Assembly: GCA_947493265.1 (NCBI GenBank)
Contig: CANLQL010000001.1
Location: 310,001-374,000 of the forward strand
DNA: 64,000 nt
Reading direction: 5' to 3'
Source: an uncultured Litoreibacter sp.
GTDB lineage: Bacteria; Pseudomonadota; Alphaproteobacteria; Rhodobacterales; Rhodobacteraceae
Shown here: piece after piece, positions 53,378 to 63,897 of the stretch
Position numbering within the stretch: the first letter of the stretch is position 1
Layout of the letters: each line of letters begins with the position of its first letter
Notes under the pieces: generated by a model
Told to the model about the DNA's origin: nothing
Database searches by the model: none
Seen by the model: only the letters and a program-made list of their open reading frames with translations
Program-made: the position numbers and the translations under genes

Positions 53378-54217
53378 ATGGCATTGCTGAGTTTCGAAAG
53401 AAAATATCGCGTTCGTGGCGGAACGCTGATCGGCGGCGATCTGTTCGATTTCTGGGTCGGCCCCTTTTTCGTAGGGTTCTTCGGCGTCACGACACTCTTT
53501 TTCGCGTCCTTGGGGACGCTTCTGATCTTCTGGGGGGCGTCGCAACAAGGCACGTTTAACCCATGGTTGATCAATATCGCGCCACCCGACCTGAAATATG
53601 GACTGGGGATGGCACCTTTGATGGAAGGCGGGCTGTGGCAGATCATAACGTTCTGCGCTGTTGGCGCTTTTGTCAGTTGGGCGCTGCGCGAAGTTGAAAT
53701 TTGCCGCAAGCTGGGGATGGGTTATCACGTGCCTGTTGCGTTCAGCTTTGCGATCTTTGCCTATGTCACGCTGGTGGTGTTCCGCCCACTGCTGATGGGG
53801 GCGTGGGGTCACGGCTTTCCGTATGGGATTTTCAGCCATCTCGATTGGGTCTCCAACACCGGCTACGCCTATCTGCATTTCCACTACAACCCGGCGCATA
53901 TGCTGGCGGTGACGTTGTTCTTTACGACAACGATGTTTCTGGCGCTGCACGGCGCGTTGATCTTGTCAGCCGCCAACCCGCCTAAAGGCCATGTCATGAA
54001 AACACCCGATCACGAGGATTCGTTCTTCCGGGATTTCATCGGCTATTCCGTTGGCACATTGGGTATTCACCGTGTCGGCCTGTTGCTGGCGCTGAACGCG
54101 GTCTTCTTCTCTGCCGTTTGTATCATCATCTCTGGGCCGGTCTGGACCAAAGGGTGGCCTGAATGGTGGAATTGGTGGCTCGAAATGCCGATCTGGCCAA
54201 GCCAAGTGGGGTTATAA
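53378..54217 (+). CDS. pufL: Reaction centre L subunit
   Basis: The 279-aa protein has five spans and binds the special pair and quinone with PufM. Family blocks include [20 protein letters not shown], the ligand region [16 protein letters not shown] and the quinone-site region [45 protein letters not shown]. Starts behind GGGAGACAAAGGC. pufM follows four bases after the stop. Confidence 0.97.
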   Translation: MALLSFERKYRVRGGTLIGGDLFDFWVGPFFVGFFGVTTLFFASLGTLLIFWGASQQGTFNPWLINIAPPDLKYGLGMAPLMEGGLWQIITFCAVGAFVSWALREVEICRKLGMGYHVPVAFSFAIFAYVTLVVFRPLLMGAWGHGFPYGIFSHLDWVSNTGYAYLHFHYNPAHMLAVTLFFTTTMFLALHGALILSAANPPKGHVMKTPDHEDSFFRDFIGYSVGTLGIHRVGLLLALNAVFFSAVCIIISGPVWTKGWPEWWNWWLEMPIWPSQVGL

Positions 54218-54220
54218 GCT

Positions 54221-55192
54221 ATGATTGAGTATCAAAACATCTTCACGCAAGTTCAGGTACAGGGAAATCCCGATTGGGGGATGGACGACCAGGGCAACAA
54301 CATGATGGCAGAGCGGACGTTTCCGCCACGCTATTCAACACTGATCGGTTGGATCGGTAACGCCCAGCTTGGTCCGATTTACCTGGGCTATTTCGGGGTC
54401 ATTTCCTTGGCCACTGGGCTTCTTTGGTTCAACATTGTTGGCCTGAATATGCTGGCGCAGGTTGGCTGGGATATTCCAGAGTTTATCCGGCAGCTGTTCT
54501 GGTTGGCGCTTGAGCCGCCAAGCCCGGAATACGGATTGACAATGCCACCGCTGAATGATGGCGGCTGGTACATCATTTCCAGCTTCTTCCTGCTGATTTC
54601 TGTGCTGAGCTGGTGGCTCAGGACTTATCTGCTGGCAGAACAGCACAATATGGGCAAGCACGTGGCCTGGGCCTTCCTGGGCGCGATCTGGTTGTTCTTG
54701 GTGCTGGGCTTGTTCCGTCCGATCCTGATGGGATCTTGGTCGGAAGCGGTGCCTTACGGGATCTTCCCGCATCTTGATTGGACGACGGCGTTCTCCATTC
54801 GGTATGGCAACCTCTATTATAACCCATTCCACTGTCTTTCGATTGTTTTCCTTTATGGTTCGGTCCTGCTGTTTGCGATGCATGGGGCGACCATTCTGGC
54901 CGTGACCCGTCAGGGCGGCGACCGGGAGTTGGAGCAGATTATCGACCGCGGCACTGCGTCTGAACGGGCAGGTCTGTTCTGGCGCTGGACGATGGGGTTC
55001 AACGCAACAATGGAAGGTATTCACCGATGGGCCTGGTGGTTTGCGGTCCTGACCCCTGTGACGGGCGGGATAGGTATTCTGCTGACGGGGACAGTTGTCG
55101 ACAATTGGTTCATCTGGGCGCAGGAGCATCACTTCGCACCGGCCTATGACGGAAGCTACGGCTATGAAGCCTACAACGGCGGAGGTAACTGA
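54221..55192 (+). CDS. pufM: Reaction centre M subunit
   Basis: The 323-aa protein has five spans and binds bacteriochlorophyll, iron and QA. Diagnostic segments are [70 protein letters not shown]. Full length, as used in pufLM phylotyping. The C-terminal tail ([10 protein letters not shown]) is longer than in Rhodobacter with PufX. pufC begins two bases after the stop. Confidence 0.97.
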   Translation: MIEYQNIFTQVQVQGNPDWGMDDQGNNMMAERTFPPRYSTLIGWIGNAQLGPIYLGYFGVISLATGLLWFNIVGLNMLAQVGWDIPEFIRQLFWLALEPPSPEYGLTMPPLNDGGWYIISSFFLLISVLSWWLRTYLLAEQHNMGKHVAWAFLGAIWLFLVLGLFRPILMGSWSEAVPYGIFPHLDWTTAFSIRYGNLYYNPFHCLSIVFLYGSVLLFAMHGATILAVTRQGGDRELEQIIDRGTASERAGLFWRWTMGFNATMEGIHRWAWWFAVLTPVTGGIGILLTGTVVDNWFIWAQEHHFAPAYDGSYGYEAYNGGGN

Positions 55193-55194
55193 TC

Positions 55195-56313
55195 ATGTTT
55201 CCCAAATGGTTTGATGACTGGAACGCGAAAAACCCGACGAATATCTTCGGGCCAGCCATTCTGGTGGGGATCGTCGGCTCAGCCGTATTTGCGGCTGCCT
55301 TCTTTGTCTCTGTCGGGCAACCCTATGCTACGGCGTCGACGCAAACCGGGCCGCGAGGCACGGGGATGTCGATCCCGGAGTTCAAGTATGTCCTTGCCGA
55401 AGGTGATCCGACGATCGAGGATTACTATACAGACGATCCGATTGTCCCTTCAGCTGGCGATCCGCTGGCCAAGGATATCTATGAGAACGTGCAGGTTCTG
55501 GGCGATCTGACAGAAGACAACTTCAACCGGCTGATGAATGCGATGACAGCTTGGGTGTCGCCTGAACAGGGATGTGCCTATTGCCATGGCGACGGTGATC
55601 TTGAGACCTACGGAGAGGACAATCTTTACACGAAGGTTGTGTCGCGCCGGATGATCGAGATGACTCAAAACATCAATGAAAGCTGGGACGGGCATGTGAA
55701 TGCCAATGGTGAGGTTGGGGTGAATTGTTCCACCTGTCACCGCGGCCAAAACGTCCCGTCAGAGATCTGGTTCAAGAACACGCCGGTGCTAAACACAAAT
55801 ATGGCTGGATGGAGCGCCAATCAAAACCGCGCAACATCGACGTCTCAGGCGACTTCACTGCCATCTGATCAGCTGGAGAAATATCTGCTCGACTACGAAC
55901 AGATCACGGTTCACGATCTGGAAAGTCGTGTGGCAGGGTCCCCGGGTGATGGAGAAACCCGGACTATTCAGCACACCGAACGCACCTATTCGCTGATGAA
56001 CTACTTCTCAAATTCATTGGGGGTGAATTGTAACTTCTGTCACAATTCGCGGGCGTTCTACGACACGGAACAAGTCACGCCACAATGGGGCACAGCGAGC
56101 CTTGGGATCAGCATGGTTCAGGAGCTCAACAATGAGTATCTAGTCCCACTTGCCGAGGTCCTGCCGGAAGACCGTCTGGGCCCTGTGCATGGCGATGCAC
56201 CGAAGCTTGCGTGCAAGACTTGCCACAAAGGCTACCAGCAACCTTACCAGGGGCTCAACGTGATTGCCGATTGGCCGGAACTCGCGACGACCGAGACCCC
56301 GGAATACGAGTAG
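55195..56313 (+). CDS. pufC: Tetraheme reaction-centre cytochrome c subunit
   Basis: Feeds electrons to the special pair. The 372-aa product has an N-terminal membrane anchor (about residues 18-40) and four CxxCH haem motifs: CAYCH (127), CSTCH (178), CNFCH (about 279) and CKTCH (about 337). Methionine axial ligands lie in the following helices (MIEMTQNINESW). The presence of pufC and absence of pufX indicates the aerobic phototroph roseobacter type. Confidence 0.96.
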   Translation: MFPKWFDDWNAKNPTNIFGPAILVGIVGSAVFAAAFFVSVGQPYATASTQTGPRGTGMSIPEFKYVLAEGDPTIEDYYTDDPIVPSAGDPLAKDIYENVQVLGDLTEDNFNRLMNAMTAWVSPEQGCAYCHGDGDLETYGEDNLYTKVVSRRMIEMTQNINESWDGHVNANGEVGVNCSTCHRGQNVPSEIWFKNTPVLNTNMAGWSANQNRATSTSQATSLPSDQLEKYLLDYEQITVHDLESRVAGSPGDGETRTIQHTERTYSLMNYFSNSLGVNCNFCHNSRAFYDTEQVTPQWGTASLGISMVQELNNEYLVPLAEVLPEDRLGPVHGDAPKLACKTCHKGYQQPYQGLNVIADWPELATTETPEYE

Positions 56314-56373
56314 AGAGGTGGCGATCTTCGCCCCCTCCACCCCATTCGGGTTCTTTTCCTTGGACCCGATTGC

Positions 56374-56389
56374 CGGGGGACAACCCCCG
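56374..56389 (+). other. Stem-loop after pufC
   Basis: CGGGGG and CCCCCG around ACAA form a tight stem 60 bases after the pufC stop, ahead of the terminator. It may protect mRNA 3' ends. Confidence 0.4.
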
Positions 56390-56418
56390 ACAACCTTCCT
56401 GTTGGCTACAGGAGATTA

Positions 56419-56460
56419 AACGCCATGCGAGGGGTCAAATCCTCGCATGGCGTTTTGCAT
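56419..56460 (+). terminator. Terminator at end of puf operon
   Basis: AACGCCATGCGAGG (56419-56432) and CCTCGCATGGCGTT (56441-56454) form a perfect 14-bp stem with an 8-base loop, followed by TTGCATTT. It sits between pufC and dxs. Confidence 0.85.
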
Positions 56461-56476
56461 TTACGGGAGAGCTGCC

Positions 56477-58396
56477 ATGTCCAGACCTACCACCCCGACC
56501 CTTGACCATGTGGTGTGTCCCGCGGACCTCAAGGCGCTGAGTGATAGCGAACTTACCCAGCTTGCGGGAGAGCTGCGTGAAGAAGTAATTTCCGCGGTTT
56601 CCGAGACAGGCGGACATCTGGGATCATCACTGGGTGTGGTTGAGCTGAGCGTGGCTTTGCATGCAGTTTTCAAAACACCCCATGACAAGCTGGTCTGGGA
56701 TGTGGGTCACCAATGCTATCCCCACAAGATACTGACCGAACGCCGCGACCGTATCCGGACGTTGCGCCAAAAAGGCGGGCTGAGCGGTTTTACCAAACGC
56801 AGCGAGTCCGAGTATGACCCGTTTGGCGCTGCGCATTCATCGACCTCCATTTCGGCAGCATTGGGATTTGCCACTGCGCGTGATTTGGGGATGAACACAG
56901 GCGATGCGATTGCCGTAATCGGCGATGGCTCCATCAGTGCAGGCATGGCCTATGAAGCGCTAAACAATGCCGGGTCTGAAGGTCGGCGGCTGTTTGTGAT
57001 CCTCAATGACAACGAGATGTCAATCGCGCCGCCTGTCGGGGCGATGTCGACATATCTGTCGGGGCTATATGCGGATGGATCCCCATTTCCGTTGCTCAAA
57101 GATCTGGCGGAAGGGTTTGAAGCATCGTTGCCGGGGCCCTTGCGCGATGGTGCGCGGCGGGCGCGGTCTTTGGTGACAGCCCAACATCCGCAAGGCACGT
57201 TGTTTGAACAGTTGGGCTTTTCTTACATTGGCCCGATTGATGGCCATGACATGTCACAGCTCTTGCCGGTGCTGCGATCCGCCAAGGCCCGCGCCACTGG
57301 CCCGGTGTTGATCCATTGCTGCACGGTGAAAGGCAAAGGCTACGGCCCGGCAGAGACATCGGCAGACAAGTATCACGGGGTCGCGAAATTCGACGTCGTC
57401 TCCGGGGCGCAGAAGAAATCCAAGGGCAATGCGCCCAGCTACACATCTGTGTTTGGAAAGACGTTGGTCGCAGAGGCTGAGCGGGATGCAAAAGTTGTGG
57501 CCGTGACTGCTGCGATGCCCTCAGGTACCGGTGTGAACTTCATGGCCGACCGGTTTCCAGCGCGGACATTTGATGTGGGTATTGCCGAACAGCATGCCGT
57601 CACCTTTGCTGCTGGATTGGCGGCCACGGGCATGAAGCCGTTCTGCGCAATTTATTCGACCTTCCTGCAACGCGCCTATGACCAGATTGTTCATGATGTG
57701 GCGTTGCAAAACCTTCCGGTGCGCTTTGCGATTGATCGCGCGGGGCTTGTCGGAGCGGATGGGGCCACGCATGCTGGCGCATTTGATATTTCCTACCTGA
57801 CAGCCCTGCCGAATTTCACTGTGATGGCCGCCGCTGACGAGGCCGAACTGATGCATATGGTGGCCACTGCGGTGGAACATGATGCCGGGCCGATTGCGTT
57901 TCGGTTCCCGCGTGGCGAGGGCGTCGGCGTCGATCTACCCGAATACGGGGAACCCCTGGCAATCGGCAAAGGGCGCGTTGTGCGCGAAGGGTCTGACTTA
58001 GCAATCCTGTCTTTTGGGGCGCATTTGGAGCAGTCTTTGCTTGCCGCAGAAAAGCTGGAAGCCCGCGGGATCAAGGCGACTGTTGCGGATGCCAGATTTG
58101 CCAAGCCGTTTGACAAGATGCTGGTCAAGCAACTGATCCGTCACCACGGGGCGCTGGTCACCGTGGAGCAAGGCTCACGCGGTGGGTTCGGGGCGCATGT
58201 TTTGGAATGGTTGGCCGCTGAAGGTGGGTTTGATCGCGGGTTGAAAATCCGCACCATGACATTGCCCGACAGGTTCATTGATCAGGCAAGCCCTGCCGAC
58301 ATGTATGCCGATGCGACGATGACTGCGGATGATATCGTATCGACATGTCTGGAGACATTCGGAGTGGTCGACGGGCGGTTCGGATTGCGCGCCTGA
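56477..58396 (+). CDS. dxs: 1-deoxy-D-xylulose-5-phosphate synthase
   Basis: First enzyme of the MEP isoprenoid pathway; here probably supplies pigment precursors. The 639-aa thiamine-diphosphate enzyme has [42 protein letters not shown] (ThDP/Mg motif) and [16 protein letters not shown] used ATG 56477 (MSRPTTPT) because the earlier in-frame ATG (56447) is inside the terminator stem. Often a second, cluster-specific dxs copy in phototrophs. Confidence 0.94.
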   Translation: MSRPTTPTLDHVVCPADLKALSDSELTQLAGELREEVISAVSETGGHLGSSLGVVELSVALHAVFKTPHDKLVWDVGHQCYPHKILTERRDRIRTLRQKGGLSGFTKRSESEYDPFGAAHSSTSISAALGFATARDLGMNTGDAIAVIGDGSISAGMAYEALNNAGSEGRRLFVILNDNEMSIAPPVGAMSTYLSGLYADGSPFPLLKDLAEGFEASLPGPLRDGARRARSLVTAQHPQGTLFEQLGFSYIGPIDGHDMSQLLPVLRSAKARATGPVLIHCCTVKGKGYGPAETSADKYHGVAKFDVVSGAQKKSKGNAPSYTSVFGKTLVAEAERDAKVVAVTAAMPSGTGVNFMADRFPARTFDVGIAEQHAVTFAAGLAATGMKPFCAIYSTFLQRAYDQIVHDVALQNLPVRFAIDRAGLVGADGATHAGAFDISYLTALPNFTVMAAADEAELMHMVATAVEHDAGPIAFRFPRGEGVGVDLPEYGEPLAIGKGRVVREGSDLAILSFGAHLEQSLLAAEKLEARGIKATVADARFAKPFDKMLVKQLIRHHGALVTVEQGSRGGFGAHVLEWLAAEGGFDRGLKIRTMTLPDRFIDQASPADMYADATMTADDIVSTCLETFGVVDGRFGLRA

Positions 58397-58411
58397 GTAG
58401 CGCCTCCGGCG

Positions 58412-58433
58412 GGAGTATTTTTGGCAAGAAGAA
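58412..58433. repeat. Intergenic repeat element copy 2
   Basis: GGAGTATTTTTGGCAAGAAGAA, after CGCCTCCGGCG, in the convergent dxs-idi gap. It matches the tail of the element at 50913-50962 at all but a few positions. Confidence 0.6.
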
Positions 58434-58444
58434 AACCGGTATTG

Positions 58445-58987
58445 CTAGGCTTGAACGAGTGTGCCGAAGATGCGTTCAGTATGTTCGTTTAGATAGATTT
58501 GCAGCCACGCAGTGAATTTTTCGGGGTGGCGGGTGACCTCGGCGGCGAGGTCGTAGAAGCTGACCCACCGGGTGTCCATGACCTCATCGGGGTTCAGGTT
58601 GAGTTTGAGGTCGGGCGTCGCTTCTGCAAGGAAGATATCGACGACTTCATGTTCGATCATGCCACCGCCGACATCGGCGCGGTATTCAACCTGGTCGCGA
58701 AAAGAGGGATAAAGCCCTTTGATACCAAGTTCTTCATTCAGACGCCGGATCGCGCAAACCTCTGGGACTTCGTTCCAGAGCGGATGAGTGCAACAGGTGT
58801 TCGCCCAGAGACCGGGCGTATGGTATTTTGACAGCGCACGACGTTGGATCAGTACTTTGTCGCGGTGCATCACGAAGACGGAAACGGCCTTGTGGCGCAA
58901 CCCTTCGCGGTGAACTTTCATCTTTTCGACCGGCGTGAGTGTGCCATTGACCCAAGCCGGGATCATATTCAGTCGTTCCATATTCAT
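58445..58987 (-). CDS. idi: Isopentenyl-diphosphate delta-isomerase type 1
   Basis: Interconverts IPP and DMAPP. The 180-aa Nudix-fold enzyme has the cysteine motif NTCCTHP (catalytic Cys about residue 65), the Nudix-like LNEELGIKG, and HEVVDIFLAEA. Its start overlaps the bchP stop by ATGA. Confidence 0.94.
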   Translation of the reverse strand: MNMERLNMIPAWVNGTLTPVEKMKVHREGLRHKAVSVFVMHRDKVLIQRRALSKYHTPGLWANTCCTHPLWNEVPEVCAIRRLNEELGIKGLYPSFRDQVEYRADVGGGMIEHEVVDIFLAEATPDLKLNLNPDEVMDTRWVSFYDLAAEVTRHPEKFTAWLQIYLNEHTERIFGTLVQA

Positions 58988-60165
58988 GTGGAAACAGCCG
59001 GAACAAGGCGCAGCAGATGGGCCACGTTTTTGATCCCGATTTTCAGATGGGCCATCGGGCGTGCTTTGACGAGTTTCTTGTTCATATAGGCTTCAAAAGT
59101 CAGGCGTTGGACATCGACATCGTGACACAAGGACACGAACCGTTCGCGGCGTTCGTCGGACTTATAGTAAGCGTTTTGCATGGCGCCAAGAACGCGGAAA
59201 ACCTGGCCGTGTTCCTTGAGGAAGACCTTGCGCGCAAGCATCAGGTCTTTGACCTGTCCCGAGGCGAGGCATGCCATTGCAGCATTCGCGGCTTGTCTGC
59301 CACCCTCCATCGCATAGTAGATCCCTTCGCCGGAAGAGGGTGCGACAACACCTGCGGCATCGCCTGCAAGAACGACGTCGCGCCCATTGTCCCAACGATC
59401 CAGGGGTTTCAGCGGGATCGGTGCGCCTTCCTTGCGAATGGTTTTGCACCCAGTCAGACCGGAGCTTTCACGAAGGGCGCGGGTTGCTTCTTTCAGATCG
59501 ACGCCGTCGATGCCGGTGCCCATGCCGACGCTGGCAGATTTGCCATGCGGAAACACCCAGCCATAGAAGTCCGGAGAGATCGCACCGTCATAGATAACAT
59601 CGCAGCGGGACGGGTCGTATTTTGACGGGCCTTCCGGGGCTTCGATGATCTCGTGATACGCAATCACGTAGGGGATGGTGTCACCGCCGGGCACTTCAGC
59701 CCGTGCCACATCCGAGCGCGCGCCATCGGCGCCGATGATCAGTTTGGTTTCCAACTCCAGCTCATTGCGGGAAAGCTTGTCGCGATAGATGATTTTCGTG
59801 CTGCCCTCGCTGCGGTCGATGCGCAGGAAGGTTCCGGTGTAGCGGTGGGCGCCGGCTTTCTTGGCGCGGAGACGCAGAAATTCGTCGAAATGTTCACGAT
59901 CAACCATGCCGACATAGCCGTTCTCAATCGGGATATCGACGGCGCGGGAGGTCGGAGAGATCATTCGCGCGGTGTTGATCTTGGCCACGATCTGGTTGTC
60001 GGGAATGTCAAAATCCGCAACGGCGCGCGGTGGGATGGCACCGCCACATGGTTTGATCCTTCCGGCCCGGTCCAGCATCGCGACGCGGTGGCCTTTCTCG
60101 GCAAGGTCCTGGGCTGCGGTGGCCCCGGATGGGCCCCCTCCGACGACGACGACATCATATTGCAT
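58984..60165 (-). CDS. bchP: Geranylgeranyl reductase BchP
   Basis: Reduces the geranylgeranyl tail of bacteriochlorophyll to phytyl. The 393-aa FAD protein has VVVVGGGPSGATAAQDLAEKGHRVAMLDR (residues 5-33), CGGAIPP, and the family FAD site VVLAGDAAGVVAPSSGEGIYYAMEGG. Follows the PucC-like gene with a two-base gap. Confidence 0.95.
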   Translation of the reverse strand: MQYDVVVVGGGPSGATAAQDLAEKGHRVAMLDRAGRIKPCGGAIPPRAVADFDIPDNQIVAKINTARMISPTSRAVDIPIENGYVGMVDREHFDEFLRLRAKKAGAHRYTGTFLRIDRSEGSTKIIYRDKLSRNELELETKLIIGADGARSDVARAEVPGGDTIPYVIAYHEIIEAPEGPSKYDPSRCDVIYDGAISPDFYGWVFPHGKSASVGMGTGIDGVDLKEATRALRESSGLTGCKTIRKEGAPIPLKPLDRWDNGRDVVLAGDAAGVVAPSSGEGIYYAMEGGRQAANAAMACLASGQVKDLMLARKVFLKEHGQVFRVLGAMQNAYYKSDERRERFVSLCHDVDVQRLTFEAYMNKKLVKARPMAHLKIGIKNVAHLLRLVPAVST

Positions 60166-60167
60166 GG

Positions 60168-61460
60168 CTATTCCCCCGGAATGAGTGAAGAGGTGGCGGA
60201 CGGTTTGGTCCGGCCCTCGATGATTTGAAAAGCAAGATAGGCGGCGATCAGGAACAAGGCCCCCTCGGCCAGAAAGACATATCCGAACGCGTCTGTGTCC
60301 GTAAAAGTGCGGCGCAAAATATCAACTGCAGCGGCACCGAGAAGTCCGCCAAAGCCAGCGGCAACGGCTTGTGCCGCCCCCCAAAGGCCCATGCGCGTTC
60401 CAGTGCGGCGTTCGCGACCTTCGCCGGCCAATTGCATCATCGACCCGATAGCCGCGACAGCGAAGGCACCGTTTGCAAAGCCCAGAAAGATCGCCATTGG
60501 GGTCATCAAGTGGGCCATATCAGCCTGCCCGATTGCCCAGAGGCCCGTCAGGGCCAGCGCGCTGAGTACGCAGCCACCGGTAACCCAATGCTTCAACTCC
60601 CCGAGTTTGAGGCCAGTGGCGCAGATGCCTACTGTGACCATCCCAAGGAAAACACCGCCGTTTTGGGCCCCGGACAGGCTGGTGGATTGGCCCGGTGTGA
60701 AGTTGAAGACAAGGCCCGCATAGGGCTCAAGGATCAGCTCTTGCATGAAATAGGCGGTCATCGACAGGAACACGAAGATTGTGAAATTGCGGGCTTTCGG
60801 TTCGGACCAGACCTCAGCCAGGCCTTGGCGGAACGGTGTTGTGTCGGTGGTGTCTACAGTCGCCATAACTTTCGCTTCGATCCCTGCTACGGCGAGCGTT
60901 GTAAGGACAACGGCCCCGATGGTGACAATCGCAACGATCTTCAAAAGCAAGGCGGGTGAGTAAGGGTCGAGGAAGCTGCCCACTGTGCCTGCCGTGATTG
61001 CAATACCGGCAATCATCATCAGCCATGTGATGGTGGCAGCGGCTGCGCGCCGGTGCGGTGCCGTCGCTGTTGCCAGAAGCGCAAGCAAAGAGGTACCGGA
61101 AGCGCCCACGCCAAGCCCGATCAACCCATATGCCAAGATGGAGGTCAGCAGACCAAGGGTGAAGCTGCTTTCAAGCAGAACAACGCCGAAAGCTGCCCCA
61201 AACCCACCAAGAGCAAGGGCGATCATACCGCCGATGATCCAGCGTGTGCGGCTGCCGCCTGCGTCTGACATAAAGCCCCAATTGGGGCGCGTGATCTGGA
61301 TACCGTAGTGCAGGGCAACCAGAAGGCCGGGCAGAACGGCAGGCAGGGCCAATTCGACCACCATCAGCCGGTTCAGTGTCGAGGTTGTCAGAACAACCAC
61401 CGCACCCAGTGCCATTTGCACCAAGCCTAGTCGGACAATTGAAAGCCAGCTGAGTGTCAT
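60168..61460 (-). CDS. PucC/LhaA-like major facilitator protein (Bch2-type)
   Basis: The 430-aa product has about twelve spans and the family signatures RLGLVQMALGAVVVLTTSTLNRLMVVELALPA and YGIQITRPNWGFMSDAGGSRTRWIIGG. In purple bacteria this gene, between bchG and bchP, is called orf428 or bch2 and is linked to pigment or light-harvesting assembly. Its start overlaps the bchG stop by ATGA. Confidence 0.88.
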   Translation of the reverse strand: MTLSWLSIVRLGLVQMALGAVVVLTTSTLNRLMVVELALPAVLPGLLVALHYGIQITRPNWGFMSDAGGSRTRWIIGGMIALALGGFGAAFGVVLLESSFTLGLLTSILAYGLIGLGVGASGTSLLALLATATAPHRRAAAATITWLMMIAGIAITAGTVGSFLDPYSPALLLKIVAIVTIGAVVLTTLAVAGIEAKVMATVDTTDTTPFRQGLAEVWSEPKARNFTIFVFLSMTAYFMQELILEPYAGLVFNFTPGQSTSLSGAQNGGVFLGMVTVGICATGLKLGELKHWVTGGCVLSALALTGLWAIGQADMAHLMTPMAIFLGFANGAFAVAAIGSMMQLAGEGRERRTGTRMGLWGAAQAVAAGFGGLLGAAAVDILRRTFTDTDAFGYVFLAEGALFLIAAYLAFQIIEGRTKPSATSSLIPGE

Positions 61461-62356
61461 GAGAAGCCCCGCAATGCGAAGGCGGCAATCATCATTCCGG
61501 ACACGTAAAGTGCGACGCCGGTGCCGTTATACCAAGGGGCTTTGCCTTTTGGGTCTTTGAACAGAATAGTCATTGCCCAGAATTGCACGGCAAGAACTGC
61601 AGCAACCCCCAAAGCATGGATTGGTTTGTCCCAGGCAACCAGTAGTGCAATCACCAGGATTTGCGGAACGGCCATCACAGCGCAGGCCACTTGCGCAGCG
61701 CGGCGCGGACCTAGGGTGACGGGTAGGGAGTTCACGCCAGTTTGGCGATCCCCTTCCAAAGCCTTGAAGTCGTTGAGGGTCATGATGCCATGGGCCCCGA
61801 TTGCATAAAGCGCAGCAATTGCGACGATCTGCAGGCTGGGGGCACCCGCAGACAAGACAGCGGCACCGGTAAACCACGGCAGGCCTTCGTAGCAGAGGCC
61901 AACAAGCCCCGGACCCCACCAGCCGGATTTTTTCAGGCGAACAGGTTCTGCGGAATATGCCCAGGCGGCAGCAACACCGAGAACGGTTGCGCCAAAACCC
62001 CAAGGTCCCAACAGCCAGCCAATGGCCAGCGACAACACCGACATTGCCAATGCGATATACAACCCCCAACGACCGGGGATGCGGCCGGATGGGATCGGGC
62101 GGTAGGGTTCGTTGATTGCGTCAACATGGCGGTCGCACCAGTCATTGGCAGCTTGGCTCATCCCGCAAACAACGGGGCCAGCCAAAATGACGCCCAATAA
62201 GATCAGGCCCCATTGTCCAGTTGGGCTAACACCGCTGGATACTATCCCGCACAAATACGCCCACATCGGTGGGAACCATGTGATGGGTTTGAGCAATTGC
62301 AGCGCCGCTGCGGGCTCCGGGTAGGACCGAGTATGTAAGTTTTCGCTGACACTCAT
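61457..62356 (-). CDS. bchG: Bacteriochlorophyll synthase BchG
   Basis: Prenylates bacteriochlorophyllide a. The 299-aa UbiA-type membrane enzyme has NDWCDRHVDAINEPYRPIPSGRIP (about residues 80-103; aspartate-rich site), LKPITWFPPMWAYLCG and GAHGIMTLNDFKALEGDRQTGVNSLPV. The ATG is only two bases from a PpsR site and has no ribosome site, so it may be leaderless. First gene of bchG-bch2-bchP-idi. Confidence 0.94.
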   Translation of the reverse strand: MSVSENLHTRSYPEPAAALQLLKPITWFPPMWAYLCGIVSSGVSPTGQWGLILLGVILAGPVVCGMSQAANDWCDRHVDAINEPYRPIPSGRIPGRWGLYIALAMSVLSLAIGWLLGPWGFGATVLGVAAAWAYSAEPVRLKKSGWWGPGLVGLCYEGLPWFTGAAVLSAGAPSLQIVAIAALYAIGAHGIMTLNDFKALEGDRQTGVNSLPVTLGPRRAAQVACAVMAVPQILVIALLVAWDKPIHALGVAAVLAVQFWAMTILFKDPKGKAPWYNGTGVALYVSGMMIAAFALRGFS

Positions 62357-62357
62357 G

Positions 62358-62375
62358 TGTCAAGTAAACTATACA
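62358..62375. promoter_or_regulatory. PpsR/CrtJ operator at bchG start
   Basis: TGTCAAGTAAACTATACA fits TGT-N12-ACA and ends two bases from the bchG ATG. On the bchG strand it holds TATAGT, a possible -10 box, 11 bases before the ATG. Confidence 0.75.
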
Positions 62376-62465
62376 ATCGAGATTCCAGCAAGACTTATCC
62401 GGCGTCTGCTGGCGCGGAGTTCGGGTCTTGGTTGGCTATGGTCGGAATATCGCCGAAAAGCGGGT

Positions 62466-63872
62466 CTAGTTTTTGTCGATCAGGCCGTATTTGCGCAGCT
62501 TCACATACAGGCTTTGGCGACTCAGCCCCAGCATTTCGGCGGCGGCAACGCGATTGTTGTCGGTCAACTCAACTGCCGTTTCGATACAGATCTTTTCGAT
62601 CACGTCGGTGGTGGCGGACACGATGTCTTTCAATGGGGACGAGCCTACAAGCTCCACCACGTTTTTCATCTGGTCTTCATTGGATTTTGACGGCACCTCG
62701 CGCAGAACTTCGCTGCGGGACGAATCCCGAATGACGAAAGCAAAGCCAGGGTTGTTTTCAAGATAGGTCGTGGAGATGTCGACTGGGATTTCGGTCCCAT
62801 GCTTCGTGATCAGTTTGGTTGCAAACATCCGCATCCGCCCGGCGCGCGCAGCGTTTTCCAAAAGTACCCGAAGGTCGACCTGACCGCGTGCCAGATATTC
62901 GGCAAAACTGCGATTCTTGACGTCGGCGGTTCGTGCGGCATTGCACAGGTTGAGGAAGGCATCATTGACCGCGCGGATCACGCCTTTCTCATCGCTGAAA
63001 ATGACGCTGTCTGCGCCGTTATTGAACAACGCACCAAGATCGTCTGACAGATCGGCAGCGCCCTTGTCTGTGCTGAATTCTGTCGCCAACCGGCAAAGCA
63101 ATGTTCTGTCGCCCCCAGCCCGGAACAGGGTCGGGAAGATCGCAACGGGGCGGTCTGTTCGTGCAACGCTGAGCTTGATCGACGTTGATCCGTCGCTGCT
63201 TGCGGCTTCTGTCAGGCGATCCAGGAAATCCCCGGATTTGTCTTCGTTGAACTCCCCGACAAACGACCGTCCGGTCAGGCTGTTGGGATCAGTTCCCAGC
63301 AATTTGCCAGCCGGTGAGTTCAGGTCCACGATCCGCCCGGATGCGGCATCGACCAGCACAAGGCATTCATGGGTCGATTCCATCAAGACCCGGTAGCGGG
63401 TCTCAAAATCACGGTGGTTTTCGTAGTCTTTTTCCAGCGCCAGTTGCGCTTTCACAAGGCGTTGCTGCAATTCGGCGATCGGACGCAGATCACGCCCCAG
63501 CATCAGAATAGTTCCGTCACGCCCTGTCGCATGGAACGTGTAGCGGATCGGGAAATCCCAGTTGGTATTGTCGAAGTGATTGATCTCTACCGCGGATGTG
63601 AAGGTCGCCGTTCCTGCGCGGAAATCAGCGATCAGGTCGTTGAACCTGGATTGGCTGTCTTCGCCCAGAAAGTCTTTCAGATCGCGGTTGATCCAATGGT
63701 CAAGCTGACCAATCGTTTGGTTCAACGGATTGACGACAACTGTTTGCACGATACCGGCGTCGTCAATGACAATAGCAATGTCTGACGCCGTTGCGACGAT
63801 TTCATTGAAATGCTCCGGCGCAACCTGCGGTTGACCAGCCTTATTCCAGAAATCTATCTCTCTCGTGTTCAT
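62466..63872 (-). CDS. ppsR: PpsR/CrtJ photosynthesis repressor
   Basis: Represses bch, crt and puc genes under oxygen. The 468-aa product has an N-terminal domain, PAS domains (about residues 155-260 and 275-385) and a Fis-type helix-turn-helix at the end (CIETAVELTDNNRVAAAEMLGLSRQSLYVKL). The two redox-linked cysteines of Rhodobacter PpsR are kept, at about C260 (TLLCRLA) and C429 (EKICIETA). ATG 63872 is used; a TTG lies two codons upstream. Its operators lie in four gaps of this window. Confidence 0.95.
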   Translation of the reverse strand: MNTREIDFWNKAGQPQVAPEHFNEIVATASDIAIVIDDAGIVQTVVVNPLNQTIGQLDHWINRDLKDFLGEDSQSRFNDLIADFRAGTATFTSAVEINHFDNTNWDFPIRYTFHATGRDGTILMLGRDLRPIAELQQRLVKAQLALEKDYENHRDFETRYRVLMESTHECLVLVDAASGRIVDLNSPAGKLLGTDPNSLTGRSFVGEFNEDKSGDFLDRLTEAASSDGSTSIKLSVARTDRPVAIFPTLFRAGGDRTLLCRLATEFSTDKGAADLSDDLGALFNNGADSVIFSDEKGVIRAVNDAFLNLCNAARTADVKNRSFAEYLARGQVDLRVLLENAARAGRMRMFATKLITKHGTEIPVDISTTYLENNPGFAFVIRDSSRSEVLREVPSKSNEDQMKNVVELVGSSPLKDIVSATTDVIEKICIETAVELTDNNRVAAAEMLGLSRQSLYVKLRKYGLIDKN

Positions 63873-63897
63873 AAGCAATCACCATTACGGAGCATGT

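Noticed and set aside
56447-56476. Earlier dxs start at ATG 56447
   Set aside because: The codon is part of the puf terminator stem and the ten extra residues (FCIYGRAA) are not family-like; ATG 56477 has GGGAGAGCTGCC before it.
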